The translations under genes and the position numbers were made by a program. DNA of 64,000 nt from positions 1,260,001 to 1,324,000 of the forward strand of contig JAIUJO010000141.1 in the NCBI GenBank assembly GCA_023846275.1. The letters are read 5' to 3'. Positions 1-8,553 of this stretch are shown one piece after another (within the stretch, counting starts at the first letter, position 1; the number at the start of each line of letters is the position of its first letter). This DNA is from Vanilla planifolia (Eukaryota; Streptophyta; Magnoliopsida; Asparagales; Orchidaceae). The notes beneath the pieces were generated by a model that was given only the letters and a program-made list of their open reading frames with translations, was not told where the DNA came from and did not search any database.

Positions 1-100
1 ATTAAAGTAAACATTTTAAGAAATAACATAGGTTGTACAAGAAAATTACTTTAAAAAATTTCAAGAATATATATTCTAACATCCTCGATCTTCGAATTAG
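1..100 (+). repeat. Fragment of the ~415-bp tandem repeat, forward
   Basis: The segment carries the part of the main repeat unit that runs from the gaagaaatgagataaattg-like box to the landmark box. The landmark appears at about 78-100 as aacatcctcgatcttcgaat followed by tag. Similarity stops near 100-105, where unrelated sequence begins. The same family resumes in the opposite direction near 4,985, so the 4.9 kb between them interrupts or borders the array. Confidence 0.75.
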
Positions 101-104
101 CCTT

Positions 105-400
105 CGTGCCACACTGCACTCCTAGTATAACATCTTAGGCAAAAGCATATTTCCTATAAATTTGTCATGTACATTAAAAGTGTGATTCTAATGTTGTAAT
201 TTCATTAAAAAATTTGAAATGTTTGAATAACTTGTATACCACTTTTCCTTCAATTTTATACTCATAAAAAACTTGATTATTTATGAACACTAAGTTATAA
301 AAATGTTGTGATTCAAATTTAAATGTATGGACATGTTGAATGAGATGATCATAAGCAAGAAACTTTATTTTATTACAACATGCTCAAGCAATATTAAATA
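105..400. repeat. Diverged direct repeat, copy 1 (~290 bp)
   Basis: Three blocks recur in the same order about 1,035-1,047 bp downstream. These are aaaagcatat (141 and 1,187), tgtgattcaaatt followed by a gtatg block (about 307 and 1,354), and agcaatattaaat (about 386 and 1,421). The constant offset makes chance unlikely. The intervening bases are strongly diverged. On the minus strand the second copy abuts the integrase relic, so the pair may be a duplicated piece of the retroelement's 3' end; that is an inference. Confidence 0.6.
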
Positions 401-1149
401 AACAAGCATACTTATATCTTGTTAATTGATTTACAGATTAGATCTATGTGCTAGTGATCTCTATTTTAGGTTGACTTGCCATCTTGATCCTATATTGTAA
501 GAATACATCCTACTATTTTTTGGCAGTTTAACTTAGTTTTTTCATAATATAATGAATGCTAAATACCAATTGCTATTGGCTTAATATTCAATGATCCTAA
601 ATTTACTTATGTATTTACAAATTAAATAATAAATATTTTCATAAATAATAATAATAATAATAATAACTAACATTTAAGTTATTTTGTTACCTAGCTCTGC
701 CATCGCATTTTGCACATTAAATACGAATTTCCTAATTTCTTAACTCCTGTAGACCTCTTCATTTTTCATAATTTGGTTCCATTTTCCCATGAATAATATC
801 CATCTCACATATCACACCATGTCTACATCAATACTAAAGAGAAGATTTCCAATGTATAGGACCCGATCAATTGGTATATCTATCAGCTAGCAATATATTA
901 ATCATCGTAAGTGTGACTTAAGAAACCACACAAAGCTACCCTATAAACAAAATGTTAAGCTACCAACGACATCTCTAGCATGAATCACACACCCATGCCT
1001 AAAACCATTACTAATCAATAGAATTCTTGTGACAACTCTACAGAAGGACAAACAACACATCATCTGGTGCAATCTTATATCATCGCATAGTGTAAAACTG
1101 CACAAAGCTACCCAAAAAAGTGTACTAACAGTAAAACATAGTGTGATCT
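401..1149. other. Unrecognised AT-rich spacer between the direct repeat copies
   Basis: No gene or known element was recognised. It contains a short ATA/AAT microsatellite near 645-665. It also holds a 13-bp exact direct repeat, cacaaagctaccc, at 929-941 and 1,101-1,113, each preceded by a related gtgt-containing stretch. Short open frames on both strands around 941-1,250 show no recognisable motif and overlap one another, so they are not called as genes. Confidence 0.5.
643..665. repeat. (AAT)n microsatellite
   Basis: About seven uninterrupted ata/aat triplets lie in an AT-rich context. No function is inferred. Confidence 0.85.
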
Positions 1150-1435
1150 TGGGTACCACACTTGAGTTAAGGGGTAACATTGCATGGAAAAGCATATTTT
1201 TTATTATTTTATTTTGTCCATTAATTGTGTCAATATCTTGCTACAGTTAAAATAAATAATTATACATTTCTTAATTACTTGCATATCGATTTTCTTTTCA
1301 TTTTATTTTGATACAAATTCTACTTATTTGTTAAATTAAGTCATTGAAATAATGTGATTCAAATTCAAAAGTATGAACAAGTTCCATCATATTATCACAA
1401 GCTTAATGTCCATTACACTAAGCAATATTAAATCC
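1150..1435. repeat. Diverged direct repeat, copy 2 (~290 bp)
   Basis: This is the second copy of the 105-400 sequence, at a nearly constant offset of about 1,045 bp. Its right end runs straight into the minus-strand integrase relic. Read on the minus strand, a weak match to the integrase stretch after the catalytic core (N..H..IS.MT-like residues with a stop) can be seen near 1,340-1,380. That would make the repeat part of the retroelement, but the match is too eroded to rely on. Confidence 0.55.
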
Positions 1436-1439
1436 TCCA

Positions 1440-2003
1440 AGTTCTAGATAGCCCTCTCTTACTATCCTGTTGTTTAAACAATATACATTGTACTAAACAA
1501 AATAGTTGTCCACAATACTTAATGTAAATATTTCTAAAACTAAGATAATTACATGAGAAACACCATGTAGACAAACTATTTGTTATACATAAAGGTGTAT
1601 CAATCTTCTTACTACGTTTAACTTCTCCGCAACTAAAACAAATTAGTTAATTAATCAACCATAACAAAAACATTATCACATCCTTGTTGGGTTCTTTGTA
1701 ATTAGGAAGAAAATCCACAATAACCTCATCCTATTTCCATTTAAGCATGACTTCTATAGTAACCCAAAATGTTTTTAATGTTTAGCTTTATCTCTTTAAT
1801 AATCAATTCATCTATGGACTTAGTGCATGACATGCTTCCATAAACCATCATAAGATATTCTTGAGGTTCTTATAAATTTTAGCTTCAATTGGATGGATTG
1901 TTATTCTACTATCATGAGCCTTTGTTAATAAACTATCTCTAAATAGTATGTTCTAAGGAAAATGTCACCAACAATGATATTTCAGGAGGCCATCCCTAAA
2001 AGA
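1440..2003 (-). pseudogene. Integrase relic of the Ty3/gypsy element
   Basis: In intact elements integrase inserts the DNA copy into the genome. On the minus strand the zinc-binding N-terminal region is visible: FRDGLLKYH at about 1,974-2,000, then LLTKAHDS, and a few residues later HP.EAKIYKNLKNI, down to about 1,857. A YDGLWKHV segment resembling the YWP...V stretch follows. The start of the catalytic core appears as VDFLPNYKEPNKD at about 1,682-1,715, with the first catalytic aspartate still readable. A VFVMVD stretch follows at about 1,653-1,671, then CLHGVSHVIILV at about 1,536-1,573, where the family normally has LHG.P..IVSDRD; the second catalytic aspartate is not preserved. Several frame changes and stops separate these pieces. 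The C-terminal part is lost or merges into the direct repeat at 1,150-1,435. Confidence 0.8.
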
Positions 2004-2129
2004 ATAATCTTAATATTACTTCTACTATAGTGAAATAGGTACTTTCAAGAGTTTAGGATCTTCTTAGTAAATTGTACTTAGCTCGTCCTTCCAATTAACC
2101 CAATTAATAAGAGCACTAAGATGAGCAAA

Positions 2130-2290
2130 CAAACCCTTTAGTATTAAATAAAAACAAACTCCAAATAATGGATCAAGTAAATGAGGTCAATCTCATATAG
2201 TTTTTTGGATGCATAGGATAGATTATGACCATCAAGCATAAGAATTACTCCTAAACTTTTGATTGAAGCATCAAAATTGGCTTAATAAGG
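2130..2290 (-). pseudogene. RNase H relic of the Ty3/gypsy element
   Basis: RNase H degrades the RNA strand during reverse transcription. The minus strand encodes FDASIKSLGVILMLDGH followed by NLSYASKKLYEI at about 2,186-2,276. This matches the family pattern DAS..G.GAVL.QDG.PIAY.SRKL, with the first catalytic aspartate (in DAS) retained. A weaker HYLEFVF stretch continues to about 2,150, matching the HDLE-type segment. After that the frame is lost. It lies directly downstream of the reverse-transcriptase relic, as expected. Confidence 0.8.
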
Positions 2291-2328
2291 GTAGCTTTTC
2301 CTAGGAAATGTTAAGACATGAGTTGAAC

Positions 2329-2613
2329 TTAGGATTTTCTTATGCTCAAAAAATCTTTTTTAAGATTGATCACACCAAGAAAAGTTTTTCCAATGCTAGT
2401 GAACAAAGTAAGAGCTAATAGAAATTTGAGGAATTTGGCACAAATATATTGTAATAGCTTGAAAGACCCAACAAAATGCAAATAAGTTTTTTTTGAAGTT
2501 AGTCTTCTTATGTCAATAATAGGCTTGACATTATTAGGGTCAACAAAATTTCTTTTAGCACTCTCATTATGCCAAAGTGGTGGTATCAAGTTAAGAGAAA
2601 AGGGGCAATTCAA
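2329..2613 (-). pseudogene. RT thumb/connection relic of the Ty3/gypsy element (94-codon open piece)
   Basis: This is the longest still-open pol piece. It begins near a CPF motif, which corresponds to the KC.F segment after the palm. It then reads DPNNVKPIIDI, a lysine/threonine-rich stretch, and FVGSFKLLQYICAKFLKFLL. This parallels the family pattern D..KV.AI.DWP.P...K.LR.FLGL..YYRRFI..FS.IA.PLT. A KDF segment near the end corresponds to the C..AF region before RNase H. It is a remnant of gag-pol and not an independent gene; the start codon is incidental. Confidence 0.8.
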
Positions 2614-2689
2614 AAAAATTTCTTATAACTACTTGCTTTTAAGCAATTGCAACACATTTTTCATCATGTCACGTAGGCTATTCTTTGCT

Positions 2690-3200
2690 CTTTGAATAAA
2701 CCAAAACTCTCATCGATGAACATTTTCATTAATTGATGAGAAAATGTTGAAAGATGTTGTTAACAAATTCCACAAACTTTATTGGAGCATTGAATAGCTT
2801 AAAAGGCAAAACTATAAATTAAAAAATGCCTATATTTTGTAGTGAATTCTTTTGAGGGACATCATTTCCCTTATTTTTAATTTGGTGGCAACATAAACGA
2901 AGATCAATCTTGAAAAAAGTTGGCATGGCCTTCAATTGATCATGTTCATCAGCAATTGATCACTAATTATAGTAATTTTTAATAGTTAGCTTGCTTAACA
3001 CATAGTAATCCACGCACAAGCAAAGTTTACCATCCTATATTCTGATAAACACCATAGGGGCTCCTCAAGGTTTGGCCTAATCAATCCCTTGCCTACAACA
3101 TCTTTTTCTTAAATCTTTAGTTCTTTTAAGTCAAGCTCAGCCATATGATATGGTGCCGTAGGAATTGGGATACCTCTTAACTGAAGACCAAAATGAAACT
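2690..3200 (-). pseudogene. Reverse transcriptase relic of the Ty3/gypsy element
   Basis: In intact elements this domain copies element RNA into DNA. On the minus strand the linker before the palm reads PIPTAPYHMAELDLKELK (3,115-3,168) and then GKGLIRPNLEEP (about 3,055-3,095). CVDYYVLSKLTIKNYYN follows at 2,966-3,016. ADEHDQLKAMPTFFKIDLR starts at 2,953 and includes the first catalytic aspartate in KIDLR. LPFKLFNAPIKFVEF lies near 2,760-2,810. The catalytic FIDD box is read as FIDE at 2,709-2,720, so its second aspartate is altered, and a frameshift follows immediately before VLVYSKS. Stops occur between the blocks. The order and spacing leave little doubt about the family. Confidence 0.9.
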
Positions 3201-3850
3201 TAATCTTAAGCTCAAATGACACATGAGTTAATTTATTTGGAAAACAAATTCTGATAATTTTACACCACAGGTATATCTTGCAGTGCCAGGGCTAAGTTTA
3301 CCTATTTCTTATCAAAGGCTAATGATGTCTTTGGCTATTAAGAATTACCTTTGATGCCTAAATTTCTAAATTCATATGTACCTTTCACAAGATTACAAAA
3401 TAGACTATATCAATCAAGTTGGACACTTCATTACAGATATTTTTTCGCAAAGCAATCATTCACTATGCTATGTCAGGACATCCACTACAAGTCAAACAAA
3501 TGTCAAAAGGCATAGTAGCTTGAATGAGCTCTACCTCGACACCCTTGTCAAGGATCACTAAATGTGCATGCACTATAGATCTCATGAAATCCCATCGCTA
3601 GAAGAAAATTTTACTAGCAATAGTGATGAGAGATGGCTTGTATCACCATTAATTTTCTTCTAAGAATTCTCATGGATTAATAAATGAGAAGTGTTAATCT
3701 CAAAAAATTTTATAAAAGATGCTTTATAAAATTAGGGCATACTAGTATTGGCATTGAAAGCTTCAATACCTTAAGACTAAGTTAGTGCAAACGCTATTCA
3801 CAACCTTCTATGGGACAAAGGCACAAAATAAGAAATATTTAGCTTAAGCT
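3201..3850 (-). pseudogene. Protease-region relic (unresolved)
   Basis: This stretch lies between the zinc knuckle and the reverse transcriptase, where the aspartic protease should be. Just before the RT block the minus strand reads KIKFHFGLQLRGIPIP, which matches the family's V.H.I.L.PG..PI lead-in. An ILDKGV string near 3,550 is a possible, badly altered protease active-site box, but no secure D(T/S)GA motif is present. The open frame on the opposite strand at 3,376-3,561 is an antisense shadow. Confidence 0.4.
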
Positions 3851-3854
3851 AGTA

Positions 3855-3890
3855 GGCTCCTCCAGGGTCTACCATATTGTTTGCAATTGA
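3855..3890 (-). pseudogene. Gag zinc-knuckle remnant
   Basis: The minus strand at 3,872-3,885 reads CKQYG, where CX2CGX2GH is expected. The second cysteine (TGT) appears as TAT, a single G-to-A change, and the histidine is not conserved. It lies between the gag core and the RT, in the right place for a nucleocapsid knuckle. The call depends on position as much as on sequence. Confidence 0.4.
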
Positions 3891-3999
3891 AGTGTTGATA
3901 TTGAGGCTACTTTGTAGGTTACTCATTATCTTGAAGAGCTCTACTCACCATAGTTTGATTATCTTTAGATGACTTTTTGCACTATTTCTTTCTATGAAA

Positions 4000-4724
4000 T
4001 TTTTCATCCCTCTTACCTTTAAAATTATCAAAAATTTGTTCCTTGGTTTTAGTCTTCCTTATGGACCTCCATCTAACAATCCTTCTATTATATCAACTTG
4101 GCATCCATAGTGAGTTTACAATATCAAAACAATCAAGAAACCATTAGATGTTTGCACACTGATCTATGTCCCATCATAAAGAGCATAGAAAATTGTGCTT
4201 TAGAAGTCATCTTCTTTGATGCTTAGCAACCAATGTAAGTCAAACTAGCAGAAAAGTTCACTATGGACATCTTCCTTTTGCTCAAATGAGAGATCTCTTC
4301 ACTGGTTTGAGCTGTGGTTATCTCTATGACAAAATAATCTGAAAACATTGCAATGAATGAACTCCAACTAGTCTCATTACTTTGCACATCCCCATATATG
4401 GTATGATGCTTAACATGCAACCAATTAGATGCCTTTCCATAATGAACCAAATCTACTAATGGCACCATCATTTTTGGTCGAAGCCAATATGATATAGATA
4501 AACTCCTACATGTGTGCAAGCCAATCTTCTGTTACGACTATATGTACTGCACCTAAAAACAATCATGGTCCTAATACTATGAAAACCTCAAAGAATTCCT
4601 CCACTATAGTGACAAGTAAAATATCGGGTGTCTCAACCATATTTGGCAATTTGAATCATAGTTCATTTTGCATTAGATTATTGTCTAAAGGGTCTCTTAA
4701 GGAAGGACCACTAGCTCTAGCCAT
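4000..4724 (-). pseudogene. Gag relic of the Ty3/gypsy element
   Basis: Gag forms the particle that packages element RNA. A plausible original start is the ATG at 4,724, reading MARASGPSLRDPLDNN before the first stop. The core lies in an open stretch at 4,223-4,519. It reads GKASNWLHVKHH, then SWSSFIAMFSDYFV, and later EEISHLSKRKMSIVNFSASL. This matches the retrotransposon gag pattern of A..W, W..F...F...YF and L.QG.MSV..Y...F. The lysine-rich stretch after the core, toward 4,000, is typical of the region ahead of the zinc knuckle. Several stops and a shift separate the N-terminus from the core. The + strand open frame at 4,510-4,761 is antisense. Confidence 0.75.
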
Positions 4725-4984
4725 CTATGCACCATTTAATGTCTTTGATTGGTGCCATTGAAACGTTGGCCTTAACAATTAAATTGGATGTCACAATCCT
4801 TCAATTTCAACATCATGCTCACGACGTGCCATCCAAAATGAACAACATTCCTTTTTCTAATGGGAACTCAATTGAGCAAAGAACTAGTCCACCATTGTTT
4901 ACATAAACTACTAGTACAATAGCATTTATATTGTACAAAGGCAATCTATACCAACAAATAATCACATCCACATAATCCATAATA
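4725..4984. other. Leader or LTR-side remnant next to gag, unresolved
   Basis: This lies upstream of the minus-strand gag start and ends where the tandem repeat begins. It would hold the untranslated leader and possibly part of the 5' LTR. It is less AT-rich than the array. I could not find a tRNA-complementary primer-binding site or a matching second LTR. Confidence 0.35.
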
Positions 4985-7900
4985 AGCATAACCTTTAATA
5001 TATATATATATTTACTTAATATTAAAATATAAAGTTATTATTATTTATTCTTATTTAAATTGGAAATGTATAGTGGTTCTAAACAATGTCCAACTAAGGT
5101 TAAATAAATATTATTAGACTCATCTCAACATGCTTTATTCAACTAAATATTTATTTTTTAATATATATTTTATTTTAAATAGCTTTTTAATGCTTTATGA
5201 GGCACATTGATTCATACTTGGCTGAATGATAAAAAAGTTTAGACTCATTCTCTTTAGTATCTTTTTATATAGTTTACCTGTATGACTTATTGTATTCCTT
5301 CAATTTTATCATATTTATTTTTTTATTTACTATCTAACAAAAGAAAATCTTTTCTTACATGACATTTGCATCGCTATGATTTGGTTATAATGCATTATAT
5401 CAATTTATCTTTTTTTACTTTAATATATATTTTTTCGATATAAATGATTAATTTATTATTATTTATGGTTATTTATAATAGTAATTCATGACAATTTTAA
5501 ATGAGGTTTAATCAAGACAAACCAAAAGTCATTAAACCATTTTAATGCGCTTGATCTAATTCAATGTTCATTTATATTTTTAAAATAATTTATTTTCAAA
5601 AGTCTATGCATGTTTTACGAGTTATGTTTATATATACTTGATTTGATGATAGAAGTTAGTACATTTGATATGTTCAATATCGTGGAAAGTAACTTTATCA
5701 TAGAATTTATCTTATTTCTTCTGATATCTAACTTTGATTGGGATATATTATGATGAAATTCTAATTCTCCTATTGTGCGACCTCGGCATCATTTTTATTT
5801 GAATATAATACATTACTTCAATTTAGCCATTTTTTGCTTTATTATTTATTTTCTTAATGTCAAAATAGAATTTTTAATTTTTATGCTTATTTATTTTGGC
5901 AACTCGTAGTATTTCTAATCTTAGTTCGAACAAGATGAAACAGTTGTCTTTAGACCCATCTTGATGACCTCCATTAATTTAATTATTAATTTTATTATCT
6001 GTAAATATTTCATTTCTATTTTTCCATGTACGATGAGACATTTTTATTTGAAGAAGATTAAAAAATTTAGGATTTCATACTTCATCTTCTTGTCATCTTA
6101 GAATGTGCTTATTAGTAAAATTTTTCTCATTTGCTCAAATATTTTTCTTTGTAGCTCTGATTTTTTGTTTGTGTGACCTTTACATAAGTTTGAATTGATT
6201 ATATTTTATTGTTTCTATTTATTTTTTTAGCTTTATTGTATATTTACTTAATATTAAAATAATTATATGTTATTTTTTATCCTTATTTTCACTGATAATT
6301 CTCATTAATTCTTAGCATGGTCTAATCATGAGGAGTTATGTCACTAGACAAGTTTTGTTGAGCACTATTGTTTAAATAATTTTAATTTTTTAAATTATTT
6401 TTTTAATAGTTTTGTAAGTTTTAAGTGATATTGTGATTCTTAGCTAACAGCATGATTGAGGATGTTACACTCGAATTACATAGTACCTTAGAATGCAACT
6501 TTCCTAAAAAATTTATCTTATTTCTCTATTTTTTTCTTTTATTTGGTTGTGTTGCTAAGAAACTCTAATTCTCTTCTCATGTGAGCTTTACATAACTTTT
6601 ATTTACTTTAGTAAATTTCATCAATTTACATTATTTAAGCTTTAACATATAATTATGGAATACCAATTTTTTATTATTTATACTTATTCACTTCGATAAT
6701 CCATAAATGGTCCAAAGCAATATTGATAGAGACTAAGCAAACATTATAAGACTATTCTCAACCTGCTTAATCAATTAAAACATACATTTTATATTTCTTT
6801 AAAATATTTTATGGTTTAAGGTTTCATTATGCATAACTGGAAACTTCTATAAGACAAATCAAGCATCACTGCATTCATCATGATGACGTCTACCTAATTA
6901 AAAATTATTTTTCATATTTTTAAATTATTTATTAGGATTTTCATTAGCTTTAATAGATGTTTTGATTCATACTTTCTTTTATAACACTCAATCTTTATAG
7001 CACTATGTAAATAACTTTCTCATACTATGTATCACAATTCTTTTGTTTATGCTTTGATTTAGCTATATTCCTGTAAAACTCTAATAATCCTTTTCTTTCA
7101 TCTTTATAACGCTTTGATTTTATTTTATTAAATTTCTTTATTTAAACTTATATTAGCTTTATCATACATTTACTTAATTTTAAAATAATAACATATTATT
7201 GTTTGTTCCAATTTGCTTTCATAATTCTAAGAAGTTCCAAACAATGTTTAATTAAGTGAAATAAAAGTCTTTGAACTCATCTTGACAAGCTCAATTCAAT
7301 TAAATATACATTTTCATACCTTTAAATTATTTATTTTCTAAAGTTTTGACATATCTAACGAGACATTTTCATTCGTTTCTGATTTGATGATCGAGGAACT
7401 TACACTAAATCTCCCAAAAATTTTGGAATGCAACTTTATTGCATAATTTATTTTATTTTTTGAAAATTTATGCTTTTTTTATTGTATTATTGTGAAACTC
7501 TAATTCTACTCTTTTGTCACATTTGCATCACTTTGATTTTGCTATGTTTCGTTGCTTGAAGTTTCTCATTTCAACTTTAAGAAATATTTATTTAATTTTA
7601 AAATAATAAATTTTTTTTATGTTTAGTTTCTTAGGTAATCATTATAATTCCAAATGTGATCCAATGTATTCCAAATAGACATTATTGGATAGTCTAGAAA
7701 ATTTTTTATCCAAATCAATATTTATTTTAACATTTTTTAGAATATTTAATTTCCAATTATCTTGAGATATTTAAGAGACATTCTTAAAGTAATTTAGTTT
7801 ATTACATTACTACAAAACTCAAATTCTCTTCTCAAGTGATCTTAAAACTTTTTTGATTCACTTATATTATACTAATTTAATTTATCATATTTCAATTGTA

Positions 7901-8540
7901 ATATATGTTCACCTAATATTAAAATAATAATATATTATTATTTATGTTAATTTCATTCCGTAATTTTGTAATAATTCTAAACATAGTACAACGAAGATAA
8001 AATTAATGTCATTGTCCTCATTTGATGAACAATGTATAATTATTTATAAATATTATATTTTTTAATTTTTTTATAATGACTATTTTTAAATTTCTATTAA
8101 TACTTGATTTTTTATTTCATTTTTGCAAATGCTTCACCTTGATTTGGCAATATTATTATATAACTCTAAATCTCTTATAGTTTGACCATTATATTATTTT
8201 TATTTTGTTTAGTAATATATCTTTAATTTATCTTAGATTTCTTTAACATATGTTTGTTTAATAATAAAATAATAAATAAATATTTTTTACTCTTATTAAC
8301 CTTTACAAGTTCTAATTATTTGAAATGAGGTTAGGTCAAGATAAAGTAAATATCATTGACAAATCCATTTAAGATATATGAGACATTTCCAATCATATGT
8401 TTTTGTATGAGCAAGGATGGTACACATGATCACCTTAGCACCTTGGAAAATGTTTCTTTGATTTTGTTATTTGTTTATTGAACTGCAATTTTCTCCTTAT
8501 GTGATGTTCACATTTCTTTGATTACGTTATATTCTTAATA
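4985..8540 (-). repeat. ~415-bp tandem repeat array, block R1 (reverse)
   Basis: The family is in reverse orientation: tttgatgatcgaggatgtta-type landmarks read on the + strand. Landmarks were seen near 5,641, 6,061, 6,455, 6,985, 7,383 and 8,407, with degraded ones near 7,790 and 8,105. The 6,455-6,985 unit is enlarged by a partial duplication, and several units are shortened. Other unit parts, such as tttgatttggttatatta, ctctaattctc, gatgagctc and the AT palindrome, recur in the matching reversed order. No coding sequence was seen. Confidence 0.85.
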
Positions 8541-8553
8541 AGAATTATAAGAG
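8531..8553. other. Orientation switch R1 to F1 with a palindrome
   Basis: Reverse-phase sequence (tttgattacgttatattc) ends here and forward-phase sequence begins within about 20 bp. The join is marked by attcttaataagaat at 8,531-8,545, a perfect inverted repeat with 7-bp arms and a one-base centre. Confidence 0.65.

Larger units (their letters stand above)
1440..4724 (-). mobile_element. Decayed Ty3/gypsy LTR retrotransposon (gag-pol relic)
   Basis: Read on the minus strand, recognisable gag, zinc knuckle, reverse transcriptase, RNase H and integrase segments follow one another in the order typical of Ty3/gypsy elements, where integrase comes last. Every segment carries stop codons or frameshifts, so the element is dead. 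The span from the gag start to the end of the integrase core is about 3.3 kb, somewhat shorter than a normal plant gag-pol, which implies internal deletions. The residue style around the start of reverse transcriptase (PI..APYHMA..ELKELK) and in the LTIKN box resembles plant chromoviruses. No convincing LTR pair, primer-binding site or polypurine tract was seen. The protease could not be identified with confidence. Confidence 0.9.

Noticed and set aside
1029-1250. 73-codon + strand frame, and an overlapping 84-codon minus-strand frame at 941-1,195
   Set aside because: They overlap each other on opposite strands, lack motifs, and run into the direct-repeat copy; neither can be supported as a gene.
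105-1435. A small non-autonomous LTR element (TRIM-like) as a firm call
   Set aside because: The direct repeats fit in size, but no primer-binding site, polypurine tract or target-site duplication was visible, so it is kept only as a hypothesis.
4510-4761. 83-codon + strand open frame
   Set aside because: It is antisense to the gag relic, whose minus-strand reading has family motifs. The same applies to 2,510-2,695 and 3,376-3,561 on the + strand.
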